NCBI GenBank assembly: GCA_015061365.1
Contig: SUWS01000010.1
Location: forward strand, 1-57,879
Source of the DNA: Lentimicrobiaceae bacterium
GTDB taxonomy: Bacteria; Bacteroidota; Bacteroidia; Bacteroidales; F082
Length of the DNA: 57,879 nt
Reading direction: 5' to 3'
Shown here: one piece after another, positions 26,691 to 35,306 of the stretch
Layout: the number at the start of each line of letters is the position of its first letter
How positions within the stretch are numbered: the first letter of the stretch is position 1
Notes under the pieces: model-generated
The model's input: only the letters and a program-made list of their open reading frames with translations
Told to the model about the DNA's origin: nothing
Database searches by the model: none
Translations under genes and position numbers: made by a program

Positions 26691-26712
26691 TAAAATAATT
26701 TTTGACAAAACT

Positions 26713-27981
26713 ATGATTCGTAAAGTATATAAGTTCGGTGGTGCCTCTGTGAAAGATGCCGATGCCGTGAGAAATCTTAAAGACATACTTGAGAAAGAAA
26801 ACAGAGACGAGATAATGCTTGTCATATCCGCCATGGGTAAGACAACTAACGCCATAGAAAAAGTGCTCGCTGATTTCCGTGAGAATAACGGTCATTTGGA
26901 ACTCAACGCCTTAAGCGATATTATCGAATATCACGAGAACATAATGACAGATCTCTTCGAAGGTAATACCTCGCATCCTGTCTTCGAGACGATGACCAAC
27001 CTTTTCCTCGACTTATATCTCAACCTTAAGGAAACGGGCTACGACTATGACTATCAATATGACAATACGGTCAGTTTCGGTGAGATGCTTTCTACGACTT
27101 TGATATCAGCTTATCTCAATGAATGCGGAATTAAAAATGAGTTGTTAGACGCTCGTGAGTTCATCATCACCGACCATAACTTCCGTGCCGCGAATCCGGA
27201 ATGGGACGACTGTCGACTGAGGATTCAGAAACTCAACGACAATCACGATGGAACGATGTACATAACACAAGGCTTTATCGCTAATTCCGTCTCGCCTAAG
27301 ACAACGACGACATTGGGAAGAGAAGGCTCCGACTTCAGTGCTGCCATATTCGCAAACTGCTTAGATGCCGAAGAACTGACAATATGGAAAGACGTTGACG
27401 GACTCCGTAATGCTGATCCTAAACGTTTCACCGTGACAGAGAAAATAGAACATCTGTCTTATTTTGAGGCTATAGAACTCGCTTTCTATGGAGCTTCAAT
27501 AATTCATCCAAAAACACTCAAACCTTTGCAGAATAAAAACATCCCTTTGAAAGTGCGTTCTTTCCTGGATACAAGCTTAGAACCTTCTGTAATTGACGGA
27601 ACTAAGGATTATATCAAATATGTACCTTCTTATATCGTGAAAGAGAGACAGACTTTGATGAGCATCACGCCCAAAGATTATTCTTTCATGAACGAACATA
27701 ACAGGGCACTCATATTTAATATAATGGACGAACTTAACATTCACGCCAATATGACACAGATCTCGGCGCTCGTCCTTTCGATATGTTTTGATGAAAACGA
27801 GAAAAAACGTATTATGCTGACTGACGCTCTCTCTCAGGCTTTTAAGGTAAAATATAACGACGGGTTAAAACTATTTACGATACGTCATTATCAGGAAGGC
27901 TTAGAAAAAGATTTTATCGAAGACAAGAAGATATACGTTGAGCAAAGAAGCAGGAGTACATACCAGATCGTCTTGGAGTGA
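26713..27981 (+). CDS. Aspartate kinase (monofunctional)
   Basis: This 422-residue enzyme phosphorylates aspartate, the first step to lysine, threonine and methionine. The N-terminal KFGGASVKD motif, MLVISAMGKTTN near residue 36, FGEMLSTTLISAYL near 118, and TTTTLGREGSDFSAAIFANCL near 195 match the aspartokinase catalytic core. The C-terminal ~120 residues form the ACT-like regulatory part. No homoserine dehydrogenase domain is fused. It stands alone, not in an operon. Confidence 0.94.
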   Translation: MIRKVYKFGGASVKDADAVRNLKDILEKENRDEIMLVISAMGKTTNAIEKVLADFRENNGHLELNALSDIIEYHENIMTDLFEGNTSHPVFETMTNLFLDLYLNLKETGYDYDYQYDNTVSFGEMLSTTLISAYLNECGIKNELLDAREFIITDHNFRAANPEWDDCRLRIQKLNDNHDGTMYITQGFIANSVSPKTTTTLGREGSDFSAAIFANCLDAEELTIWKDVDGLRNADPKRFTVTEKIEHLSYFEAIELAFYGASIIHPKTLKPLQNKNIPLKVRSFLDTSLEPSVIDGTKDYIKYVPSYIVKERQTLMSITPKDYSFMNEHNRALIFNIMDELNIHANMTQISALVLSICFDENEKKRIMLTDALSQAFKVKYNDGLKLFTIRHYQEGLEKDFIEDKKIYVEQRSRSTYQIVLE

Positions 27982-28078
27982 GAAAATAAGGGAATTTATA
28001 TAAGTCCCCATAAGTTACCTATAGAACTTTTTCTCTTTAATGTTGTTTATGCTATAACTAAAAAACAATATAAAGATT

Positions 28079-29152
28079 ATGAAAAAGTTATTCATCATTG
28101 CGTGTTTATTCTTCGCATTTTATTTTAAGGCGGAGGCTTGCACAGGAATCTCCATGTTCTCTGCCAACGGTTCCTATTTCCAGGCTCGTACCATAGAATG
28201 GGCGGGATCAAATCTCAACAGCGTATATGTCGTTGTGCCTCGTAATTTCAGTCAGACATCATTTACGCCTAAGGGAAAAGACGGTATGACGTTCAAATCC
28301 AAGTATGGTTATGTGGGTCTTGCCGTTCAAGAAAAAGAATTTATTGCCGAAGGACTTAATGAAGCCGGACTCTCGGCAGGTCTGTTTTATTATCCCAACT
28401 TCGGGAGTTATCAGCTTTATGATGAGAAGTATAATTCTACGACGATTTCCGATTTGCAGTTGGTGTCGTGGATATTGTCGCAGTTCGCTACTGTAGAGGA
28501 AGTAGAGGCTAACATCGATAAGGTGCGAATCGTCTCGCTCATGGGTGGCGACGGTTCTGAAGCCGCGATACATTGGAGGGTTGGAGATAGTTCCGGCAAA
28601 CAAATCGTTATCGAGATTGAAAAAGGCGTGCCTCATATCTACGACAATCCTATCGGCGTGATAACAAATGCTCCTGGTTTCCAATGGCATCTCACAAACT
28701 TAAGTAACTACATTAACCTTACTCCAGTTAATCCTCCTGCAAAGGAGATGTACGAATTCAAGGTAAATCCTATAGGTCATGGTAATGGTTTCTTGGGACT
28801 TCCTGGCGACTTCACGCCTCCGTCACGCTTTGTGAGGGCTGCATTCTTCAAATCGACAGCTCCTATTTTGGCTACGCCGCAAGAGACTATGATGCAATGT
28901 TTCCATATCTTGAACAACTTCGATATCCCTATCGGGATGAACTTCCCTAAGAATGAAATCCCTGATTTGCCAAGCGCGACGCAATGGACTTCTGTCATCG
29001 ACCTTACCAACAAGGAAGTCTATTATAAGACATTTTATAATAATGCCATCAGAAAGATAGATTTGAAGGAGATAGACTTCGCGAAGGTTGAATATCAATA
29101 TCATGTTTTAGATGAGAAAGACTCTCAGGAAATAGAATCCTTGACTTTTTGA
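28079..29152 (+). CDS. Choloylglycine hydrolase-family amidase (Ntn hydrolase), secreted
   Basis: This 357-residue enzyme belongs to the linear amide C-N hydrolase family, which includes bile-salt hydrolases and penicillin V acylases. The signal peptide ends ...FKAEA and is followed directly by Cys21 (CTGISMFSANGSYFQARTIEW), so signal cleavage would expose the catalytic N-terminal Cys. Further conserved residues are Asp/Asn in GEDG-equivalent loops (YVGLAVQ, GLNEAGLSAGLFYYP), NAPGFQWHLTNL near 199-210, and the Arg-containing PGDFTPPSRFVRAAFF near 241. Substrate, bile salt or another N-acyl amide, cannot be decided by sequence. Confidence 0.9.
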   Translation: MKKLFIIACLFFAFYFKAEACTGISMFSANGSYFQARTIEWAGSNLNSVYVVVPRNFSQTSFTPKGKDGMTFKSKYGYVGLAVQEKEFIAEGLNEAGLSAGLFYYPNFGSYQLYDEKYNSTTISDLQLVSWILSQFATVEEVEANIDKVRIVSLMGGDGSEAAIHWRVGDSSGKQIVIEIEKGVPHIYDNPIGVITNAPGFQWHLTNLSNYINLTPVNPPAKEMYEFKVNPIGHGNGFLGLPGDFTPPSRFVRAAFFKSTAPILATPQETMMQCFHILNNFDIPIGMNFPKNEIPDLPSATQWTSVIDLTNKEVYYKTFYNNAIRKIDLKEIDFAKVEYQYHVLDEKDSQEIESLTF

Positions 29153-29175
29153 GATAAAAGGCATAACATCATAAC

Positions 29176-29210
29176 AAAAAACGGATAGATAATGTATCTA
29201 CCCGTTTTTT
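29176..29210. terminator. Bidirectional terminator
   Basis: AAAAACGG-TAGATA pairs with TATCTA-CCGTTTTT around loop ATG. It is between convergent genes. A TCAGATTCTCAGATT word tract follows to 29265. Confidence 0.75.
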
Positions 29211-29262
29211 ATTTTCAGATTCTCAAGTTTTCAGATTCTCAGATTTTCAGATTTTCAGATTC

Positions 29263-30462
29263 TCACTTCACGAGGTCGTAAGTGTCTTTAGCGATCATAT
29301 ATTCTTCATCGGTTGGGAATACCACGACGGTGACTTTAGAGTCTGGAGTTGAGATGATGCGAGCTTCGCCCATTGTAGCGTCGTTAGCTTCCATATCTAT
29401 TTTCACTCCGAGATATTCCATATCTTGCAAGATAGGACCTCTCATGAACCATGCGTTTTCGCCGATGCCACCTGTCATCACAATGATGTCGACGCCGTTC
29501 ATTACTGCTGCGTATGCGCCGATATATTTCTTGACACGGTGTTTAAACATATTGAAAGCGTATGTCGCGCGTTCGTCGCCGGCTTCTTTGCCTGCTCTCA
29601 CGTCGCGCATATCTTGTTTGTCGCCTGTGATGCCGATGAGACCCGACTTCTTGTTTACGAGGGTATTCATCTGTTTCATGTCGAAGCCTTCTTTTTCAGC
29701 AATGTACATGAATACGCCGAGGTCGAGGTCGCCGGTGCGGCTGCCCATCATAAGACCTTCAACAGGAGTGAATCCCATGGAGGTGTCGACAGATTTTCCG
29801 TTTTGTACCGCAGCTATAGATGCGCCGCTGCCGAGGTGACAGGTGATGATTTTCTGGTCGTTCCAGTCTTTACCTAAGAATTTGGCAGCGTTCTCTGCCA
29901 CGAATTTATGACTTGTGCCGTGGAATCCGTAACGACGTACGCGGTACTTCTCGTAATATTCGTAAGGGACAGGGTAGAGGTAAGCCTCAGGTTGCATTGT
30001 CGAGTGGAATGCGGTATCGAAAACGCCGCCTTGCTTTACGTTAGGAAGCAGCTCTGTAACGGCTTTCACGCCAGCCATACAAGCCGGGTTGTGAAGAGGA
30101 GCAAGGTCTACAAGCTCTTCCATAAGTTCCATCACGCTGTCGTCGATGAGGACGCTCTTGGTGAATTTCTCGCCGCCGTGAACTAAACGGTGACCTATTG
30201 CGCCGATCTCATCCAATGATTTTATCACACCGTGATTCTCGTCTAATAAAGCGTTAAGAACGATGCTGATACCTGCTGTATGATTAGGAATAGGAAGTTG
30301 TTCGTAATATTTCTCGCCATTCCATTTGTGTGTGAATTCTCCCATCTCTAATCCGATGCGTTCGAGGAGACCTTTTGCCATGACTGTATGTTGATTGTCG
30401 TCGATGTCAAAAAGTTGGTACTTGATAGAAGAACTGCCACAGTTTAAGACTAAAATTTTCAT
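29263..30462 (-). CDS. ackA: Acetate kinase
   Basis: This 399-residue enzyme makes ATP and acetate from acetyl phosphate. It begins MKILVLNCGSSSIKYQLFD. Other signatures are HNPACMAGVKA, RYGFHGTSHKFVAENAAKF, HLGSGASIAAVQNGKSVDTSMGFTPVEG and VMTGGIGENAWFMR, all typical of AckA. The start at 30462 is preferred over the frame start at 30513 because residues upstream are not family-like. It follows pta across a GAGACG palindrome, so the pair forms the acetate-producing, ATP-yielding route. Confidence 0.97.
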   Translation of the reverse strand: MKILVLNCGSSSIKYQLFDIDDNQHTVMAKGLLERIGLEMGEFTHKWNGEKYYEQLPIPNHTAGISIVLNALLDENHGVIKSLDEIGAIGHRLVHGGEKFTKSVLIDDSVMELMEELVDLAPLHNPACMAGVKAVTELLPNVKQGGVFDTAFHSTMQPEAYLYPVPYEYYEKYRVRRYGFHGTSHKFVAENAAKFLGKDWNDQKIITCHLGSGASIAAVQNGKSVDTSMGFTPVEGLMMGSRTGDLDLGVFMYIAEKEGFDMKQMNTLVNKKSGLIGITGDKQDMRDVRAGKEAGDERATYAFNMFKHRVKKYIGAYAAVMNGVDIIVMTGGIGENAWFMRGPILQDMEYLGVKIDMEANDATMGEARIISTPDSKVTVVVFPTDEEYMIAKDTYDLVK

Positions 30463-30501
30463 TTGATTATTTTTTATTGAATTTATATCTTGATTTTTAT
30501 C

Positions 30502-30549
30502 GAGACGCATCAATGTTTTTTAATCTTATAGGAATCATTGATACGTCTC
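30502..30549. repeat. GAGACG palindromic repeat, copy 5
   Basis: Arms GAGACGCATCAATG and CATTGATACGTCTC. Lies between pta and ackA, just before an ATTATGCATTATG tract. Confidence 0.75.
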
Positions 30550-30582
30550 TACAATTATGCATTATGCATTATGAATTATGAA

Positions 30583-31593
30583 TTATGCATTCTTCTGCGC
30601 TATCGCCTGGTTGCAAGTGATGGCAACTAATTTATATATGTCATCGATAGAACAGCCGCGGCTGAGGTCGTTACATGGTTTAGCGAAACCTTGGAGGACA
30701 GGACCTACTGCTTCTGCGCCAGCGAGACGTTGGACGAGTTTATAAGCGATGTTACCAACTTCCAAGCGAGGGAATACCAATGTGTTGGCTTTTCCTGCCA
30801 CTTCGCTTCCTGGAGCTTTGCTTACGCCTACCGAAGGGACGATGGCGGCGTCGGCTTGTAACTCACCGTCGATGCAGATGTCAGGACGCATCTGTTTTGC
30901 TAATTCTGTAGCCTTGATGACTTTGTCGACGTCTTCGTGTTTTGCTGAGCCTTTTGTAGAGAAGCTCAACATCGCTACCTTAGGATCTATCTTGGCGATG
31001 TTCTTTGCTGTGTCGGCTGTACATACCGCGATTTCAGCGAGTTGCTCCGCTGTTGGTACAGGTGTCACGGCGCAGTCGGCGCATACTATCTTGCCGTCGG
31101 TGCCGTATTTGTCGTTAGGCAGGAACATGATGAACGCACCTGATACGCACGATACGCCAGGAGCAGTCTTGATGATTTGCAATGCAGGACGTAACATATC
31201 GCCTGTAGTGCTACGAGCTCCACTTACCAAACCGTCGGCGTCGCCGGCTTTAAGCATGAGTACGCCGAGATACATAAAGTTTTCTGCGAGTTCTTGTGCC
31301 TGCTCTATTGTCATGCCTTTGCTCTTGCGAAGTTCGAAAAGCAGATTGGCATATTTGTCTCTGTCAGGATTGTTTTTTGGGTCGACGATAGTAGCTTTGT
31401 CGATGTTCTTTAATCCGAACTCGTTAGCCATATCTCTGATTGTTTGTCCCGGTCCGATGAGGATCACATCGGCGATGCCGTCAGCCAAGAGTTGGTCGGC
31501 AGCCTTTAATGTTCTTGCTTCGTCACCTTCAGGAAGCACGATGCGTTGTCTGTTCTCGCGTGCGTTTTGTTTTATTTGTTCTATAAGATCCAT
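30583..31593 (-). CDS. pta: Phosphate acetyltransferase
   Basis: This 336-residue enzyme converts acetyl-CoA plus phosphate to acetyl phosphate. It starts MDLIEQIKQNARENRQRIVLPEGDEARTLKAA, the standard short Pta N-terminus. It contains GDADGLVSGARSTTGDMLRPALQIIKT near residue 115 and the C-terminal NTLVFPRLEVGNIAYKLVQRLAGAEAVGPVLQGF. It lacks the regulatory N-terminal domains of the long enterobacterial form. The promoter has a -7 element at 31642-31649. Confidence 0.97.
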   Translation of the reverse strand: MDLIEQIKQNARENRQRIVLPEGDEARTLKAADQLLADGIADVILIGPGQTIRDMANEFGLKNIDKATIVDPKNNPDRDKYANLLFELRKSKGMTIEQAQELAENFMYLGVLMLKAGDADGLVSGARSTTGDMLRPALQIIKTAPGVSCVSGAFIMFLPNDKYGTDGKIVCADCAVTPVPTAEQLAEIAVCTADTAKNIAKIDPKVAMLSFSTKGSAKHEDVDKVIKATELAKQMRPDICIDGELQADAAIVPSVGVSKAPGSEVAGKANTLVFPRLEVGNIAYKLVQRLAGAEAVGPVLQGFAKPCNDLSRGCSIDDIYKLVAITCNQAIAQKNA

Positions 31594-31641
31594 GATATTT
31601 AACGATTTATGTTTGTTTTAAATGTAATTATATCGAAAGCA

Positions 31642-31649
31642 CAAAGTTA
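31642..31649 (-). promoter_or_regulatory. -7 promoter element of pta-ackA
   Basis: Minus strand reads TAACTTTG, an exact match, 49 bases before the pta start. Confidence 0.6.
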
Positions 31650-31703
31650 ATAATCTATTCTAACATTTTCAAGAAAAATATTGATAAAAATGAAAAATTA
31701 ATA

Positions 31704-31734
31704 TTTGTTAAGAAAAAACAATGACGTAAATTTG
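31704..31734 (+). promoter_or_regulatory. Full -33/-7 promoter of DUF4271 gene
   Basis: TTTG at 31704-31707 and TAAATTTG at 31727-31734 are separated by 19 bp, the consensus Bacteroidota sigma-ABfr spacing. Confidence 0.65.
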
Positions 31735-31768
31735 CAGCGAGAAAACGTAATTAATTGAAAACTGAAAA

Positions 31769-32575
31769 TTGAAAGTTAAAAATTATATAGATACAAGTCT
31801 TGTTGATACTATCGTAAGTGACAGTGTTTGCCATTCTGATAGCGTGGCGGATTATGGATTGTATACTGACTTCAAATTTATAACGGAGACTTTATCAAAT
31901 CCTTACGAAGGTCCTATTGAACGGGAGGTGACGTTTGTGGGAGCTGGTTGGAATTTCGTGATATTGCTGATAGCGATAGTCCTGATGGTCGCGAACAAGT
32001 TTTTCGCCCCGCAGCGTTTCTCCGTGATGATGACGCTGCCTTTCCAAAGCGGTGGCGGAGAGAAGGTGATAAGGGAGACCAACCTGTTTTTCAACATTGT
32101 TTCCCTATCGATATTGGTCTCATTTATTTTGCTGTTTTCCATCTTTATACAGAAATTCTACCTCATATATGGCGGCAATCATATTCTGCATGAAAACATA
32201 GGTTTTTTCTGGGATGTCGTGCTTGCCGTAGCCACGATGATAATATTCAATTATTTGTTGACCTTGCTGTATTCGTGGCTTTTCAACTCGGAAGAGATAC
32301 TTATGCTACACGTGAGTCTGCTTGTTTCAACTATGGCTTTGGCGATACTTGTACTCATTCCGTCGGTCCTGTTGCTTCTCTATTACCCATATAAACCTGT
32401 TTTTATCATTGTCTTGCTGATGTTGACGGTAATCTTCGCGATACGCTTTATAAAATTATTAACAGAGGTGTTAATGTTGTCGAGATTAAATTTTGTAAAT
32501 ATTTTTTTGTATCTTTGCACAATCGAAATTTTACCGATTTTGGTGATGTCAAAGATGGTACTGATGATTGTTTAA
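31769..32575 (+). CDS. DUF4271 integral membrane protein
   Basis: This 268-residue protein has about seven hydrophobic segments, beginning with FVILLIAIVLMVANKFF near residue 66. It matches DUF4271, a family regularly found directly before hemD in Bacteroidota. The likely start is a TTG at 31769, because an in-frame TGA lies two codons upstream and the first internal Met is deep inside a membrane segment. The start falls inside a TTGAAAGTTAAAA word repeat, which may have replaced the ancestral start. Function unknown. The perfect -33/-7 promoter lies 35 bp upstream. Confidence 0.8.
   Translation: MKVKNYIDTSLVDTIVSDSVCHSDSVADYGLYTDFKFITETLSNPYEGPIEREVTFVGAGWNFVILLIAIVLMVANKFFAPQRFSVMMTLPFQSGGGEKVIRETNLFFNIVSLSILVSFILLFSIFIQKFYLIYGGNHILHENIGFFWDVVLAVATMIIFNYLLTLLYSWLFNSEEILMLHVSLLVSTMALAILVLIPSVLLLLYYPYKPVFIIVLLMLTVIFAIRFIKLLTEVLMLSRLNFVNIFLYLCTIEILPILVMSKMVLMIV
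32510..32517 (+). promoter_or_regulatory. Possible internal promoter before hemD
   Basis: TATCTTTG lies within the 3' part of the DUF4271 gene, about 135 bp before hemD. An exact -7 match, but a chance match inside coding sequence is possible. Confidence 0.35.
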
Positions 32576-32651
32576 GTAGTTGGAAATCATCCTTGCATCA
32601 GTAAAAATTCTTTGAGATTTTGTAGATTAATAAAAGATAAAATAATTGTAG

Positions 32652-33416
32652 ATGAAGATTAAATCAATCCTTTTGTCGCAGCCCAAACCTGTTGACGTGA
32701 CCAAAACACCATACGAAGCTATCATAAAAAAATACAACGTCAATATCGATTTCGAGAAGTTTATCAAGTTAGAAGACGTTTCCGCGAGTGAATTGAGACA
32801 TGATAAGGTGAAATTCAATAACTTTACTGCTGTTATCTTGACGAGTCGCAACACTATAGATCATTTTTTCCGTATAGCTAAGGAAATGCGCTATACCGTT
32901 CCTGAAGACATGAAATATTTCTGTGTGTCAGAATCGACAGCTTTATACCTCCAACGTTATATCCAATATAGAAAGAGAAAGATTTTCTACGGGAAACAGA
33001 CCTTCGCCGACCTCATCGAAGTCATGAAAAAACATAAGGAGGAGAAATTCTTCATGCCGACATCCAACTTGGTGACTGAAGATTATGATGCTATGCTTAA
33101 CGAGGCGGATTTCGAATATGAAAAAGCTGTCATATTCCGTACCGTATCGGCTGATTTGTCGCACGTAGACATAAACAAATACGATATGTTAGTGTTCTTC
33201 AGTCCTGCAGGTATCGACTCTCTCAAAGAAAACTTTCCTGATTTCGTTCAAACAGAAAATGTCGCGATCGGAGGCTTTGGACAATCTACATGCAAGGCTA
33301 TCACCGACGCGGGATTCACCTTGAACTTCAGTGCGCCAACTCCATCATGCCCTTCAATGAATATGGCGATAGAGGAGTTTATAGCTAATGAAATTAAAAA
33401 AGCAAAGAAAAAATAA
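32652..33416 (+). CDS. hemD: Uroporphyrinogen-III synthase
   Basis: This 254-residue protein fits the divergent Bacteroidota HemD family that cyclises hydroxymethylbilane. Features are KSILLSQPKP at the start, AVILTSRNTIDHFFRIAKEM near residue 56, and YDMLVFFSPAGIDSLKENFPDF near 177, the usual two-domain pattern, and GGFGQSTCKAITDAGF near 213. Order DUF4271-hemD-rnpA-yidD supports the assignment. rnpA begins 6 bp after its stop. Confidence 0.9.
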   Translation: MKIKSILLSQPKPVDVTKTPYEAIIKKYNVNIDFEKFIKLEDVSASELRHDKVKFNNFTAVILTSRNTIDHFFRIAKEMRYTVPEDMKYFCVSESTALYLQRYIQYRKRKIFYGKQTFADLIEVMKKHKEEKFFMPTSNLVTEDYDAMLNEADFEYEKAVIFRTVSADLSHVDINKYDMLVFFSPAGIDSLKENFPDFVQTENVAIGGFGQSTCKAITDAGFTLNFSAPTPSCPSMNMAIEEFIANEIKKAKKK

Positions 33417-33422
33417 ATCTCG

Positions 33423-33815
33423 ATGAACGAAGGATTGCCAAAAGAGCAGCGTTTATTTAAAAAGAAAGATATTGAACTACTGTTCGGAAAGGGTAAGGGA
33501 TTCAACCTGTATCCTTTCCGAGTTGTCGTTCATGCACATCCTTCCGAAAATGACGAGCCTTCAATTCCGCGCGTCCTCGTCTCCGTATCCAAAAAAAGAT
33601 TCCATCACGCAATAAAACGTAACAGAGTTAAAAGACTCATCCGCGAAGCGTGGAGAAAAAATAAATCACAACTTGTCCTTAATTGCGAAAATCATAAAGT
33701 CACTTTCGACTTAGCACTGGTTTATACCGCCACAACAATTCTATCTTACCAAGAGGTTGAAAAGAAAGTAAAACAACTATCTCTTCGTTTGAACAATGAT
33801 TATTTCCATGATTAA
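33423..33815 (+). CDS. rnpA: Ribonuclease P protein component
   Basis: This 130-residue protein component assists RNase P RNA in processing tRNA 5' ends. Family features are [22 protein letters not shown] at the N-terminus and the RNR motif [16 protein letters not shown] near residues 61-76. Located 6 bp after hemD and overlapping the start of yidD. Confidence 0.95.
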   Translation: MNEGLPKEQRLFKKKDIELLFGKGKGFNLYPFRVVVHAHPSENDEPSIPRVLVSVSKKRFHHAIKRNRVKRLIREAWRKNKSQLVLNCENHKVTFDLALVYTATTILSYQEVEKKVKQLSLRLNNDYFHD

Positions 33816-34041
33816 GATTATAGCGCAACTGCCGGCTAAATTCCTGATACTGCTGATACGAATCTACCAGTATACACTTTCGCCGTTTATTGGCAGAAAT
33901 TGCAGATATACGCCGACTTGCTCTAACTACGGAATAGAAGCGATAAGAAAATACGGAGCTATCAAGGGCGGATGGCTCACAATAAAAAGAATATTGTCGT
34001 GTAATCCATGGGGCGGCAGCGGCTATGATCCAGTGCCTTAA
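33808..34041 (+). CDS. yidD: Membrane protein insertion efficiency factor YidD
   Basis: This 77-residue protein has the YidD signature [38 protein letters not shown], including the conserved cysteines, and [14 protein letters not shown]. It assists YidC-dependent membrane insertion. I choose the ATG at 33808, which overlaps the rnpA stop (ATGATTAA), implying coupling; an ATG at 33796 would add four residues. Confidence 0.93.
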   Translation: MIKIIAQLPAKFLILLIRIYQYTLSPFIGRNCRYTPTCSNYGIEAIRKYGAIKGGWLTIKRILSCNPWGGSGYDPVP

Positions 34042-34058
34042 AATTCTTTTCTCTTACA

Positions 34059-34262
34059 TATAGGGGATTTCTATAAATTGCTTTGCGAGTGATTTATGAA
34101 TTTTTCTTTGAGAAGATTTTTGTTTATCTTGAGAGAACATAGCGAGCTATGTGATTGAAAGATAGACGAAAAGATTCCAAGAAAAAACATAAAGCACGCA
34201 AAAGTTTTTATCATAATTGTCAAAATTTATTTAAACGGGGAATTTATAGAAGTCCCCTATAG
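34059..34262. mobile_element. MITE-like fold-back element, copy 1
   Basis: About 204 bp with terminal inverted repeats TATAGGGGATTTCTATAAATT and its complement ending GAAGTCCCCTATA. The interior is a long imperfect hairpin centred on CATAGCGAGCTATG. No coding capacity. Related copies are at 44287-44489 and 46890-47091. Confidence 0.75.
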
Positions 34263-34282
34263 TATCATTCGATTTTTTTTCC

Positions 34283-34290
34283 TATCTTTG
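34283..34290 (+). promoter_or_regulatory. -7 promoter element of the thiamine operon
   Basis: TATCTTTG, an exact match, starting about 15 bases before the TPP riboswitch and directly after the MITE-like element. It is positioned for a transcript that begins with the aptamer. Confidence 0.65.
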
Positions 34291-34297
34291 TCCCCGA

Positions 34298-34396
34298 ACT
34301 CAAATGGTGGTGTCCGGTATGCCTTTAGGCTGCCGTGTCTGAGATTATACACATTGCACCAGTACAGATAATGCTGACGCTGGAAGTTTTGGAGTC
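34298..34396 (+). ncRNA. TPP riboswitch aptamer (THI element)
   Basis: The conserved pyrimidine-sensor CTGAGA is at 34338-34343, and the thiamine-box sequence CAGATAATGCTGACGCTGGAAG follows, matching the TPP aptamer core. A P1 helix forms between CTCAAA at the start and TTTTGGAG at the end. It lies 60 bp upstream of thiD. It binds thiamine pyrophosphate and should turn off expression of the following thiamine genes. Confidence 0.9.
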
Positions 34397-34402
34397 TTTC
34401 AT

Positions 34403-34455
34403 GGTACCATGCCGTACCACTATTTTGAGAAAGGTAAAACTAAAAAATAGTGGTA
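34403..34455 (+). promoter_or_regulatory. Riboswitch expression platform with start-codon sequestering hairpin
   Basis: A 12-bp perfect stem forms between TACCACTATTTT (34415-34426) and AAAATAGTGGTA (34444-34455), whose last base is the A of the thiD ATG. An alternative stem GGTAC/GTACC (34403-34407 with 34414-34418) would consume part of the 5' arm, so the two are mutually exclusive. This fits translational control. Confidence 0.7.
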
Positions 34456-35306
34456 TGAATCAATCGAAATCTTATCCTAAAGTACTGTCAATCGCTGGCT
34501 CAGATTCTTCTGGCGGCGCTGGCATACAAGCCGACCTCAAGACTTTCTCGGCTCTCGGCGTCTATGGCGCAACGGCGATAACTGCAATCACAGCACAAAA
34601 TACTCAAGGCGTTAACTCTCAATTCGCCCTCGAGCCTCAGATGGTCTATGATCAGATTGCAGCAGTGATGGACGATATTGAACCTTCCGTGGTGAAAATC
34701 GGGATGCTGTCGAATACGGCAATCGTAGAGGCTGTGGCAAAGGCACTTCATGATTATAAACCTTCTTTCATCATCCTCGACCCGGTCATAGTGTCAAGCA
34801 CCGGACATCGTCTTCTCTCCATCGAAGCTCAAGAGACTATAAAAGAAAAACTTATCCCGATAGCAGATTTACTGACACCTAACATCCCTGAGATGAAAGT
34901 CCTGACTGACTCTTCACTCTCATCTCTTGAAGAGAAAAAGGAAGCTGCTCAACAGCTTTTCAATCTCGGAGCGAAAGCCATACTCCTCAAAGGAGGTCAC
35001 GAAGAAGGAGATTTAAAAACGGACTTTTTGTTTTACAAAGGTCAACAGTCAACGGACAACGTACAACAGACTTTGTCGATGTTCACTTCAGAGACGGTTG
35101 TTACTAAGAACACTCATGGTACTGGTTGTACACTTTCTTCGGCGATAGCGGCTTTTATGGCGAGGGGTTTTGCTTTGGAAGATGCTGTTAGAGAAGCTAA
35201 GAATTATGTGACAGAAGCCATACGCGCCGGAGCTGATGTTAATATAGGTAATGGGATAGGTCCGGTGAATCATGCTTTTAATCCTCAAAAAATGATAGTG
35301 TTATGA
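34455..35306 (+). CDS. thiD: HMP/HMP-phosphate kinase ThiD
   Basis: This 283-residue kinase phosphorylates hydroxymethylpyrimidine twice to HMP-PP. Motifs: GSDSSGGAGIQADLKTFSALGVYG from residue 15, DPVIVSSTGHRLL at 109, TPNIPE at 141, KGGHEEGD at 179, and the catalytic loop HGTGCTLSSAI at 221. The ATG at 34455 is chosen; the longer upstream frame reads through the riboswitch. Odd feature: residues 196-210 (GQQSTDNVQQTLSM) are encoded by the GTCAACAGTCAACGGAC word repeat inserted in frame in a surface-loop position. Its 3' end overlaps thiE by four bases. Confidence 0.95.
   Translation: MNQSKSYPKVLSIAGSDSSGGAGIQADLKTFSALGVYGATAITAITAQNTQGVNSQFALEPQMVYDQIAAVMDDIEPSVVKIGMLSNTAIVEAVAKALHDYKPSFIILDPVIVSSTGHRLLSIEAQETIKEKLIPIADLLTPNIPEMKVLTDSSLSSLEEKKEAAQQLFNLGAKAILLKGGHEEGDLKTDFLFYKGQQSTDNVQQTLSMFTSETVVTKNTHGTGCTLSSAIAAFMARGFALEDAVREAKNYVTEAIRAGADVNIGNGIGPVNHAFNPQKMIVL
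35040..35080 (+). repeat. GTCAAC word repeat inside thiD
   Basis: GGTCAACAGTCAACGGACAAC continues to CAACAGACTTTGTCG. It is the same family as the intergenic tracts at 3122, 6219, 36336, 38152 and 53263, and is in the same reading frame as the insert in thiE. Confidence 0.8.

Noticed and set aside
34335..34454. Upstream extension of thiD through the riboswitch
   Set aside because: The frame is open, but it translates the TPP aptamer and hairpin; ThiD family residues begin at the ATG at 34455.
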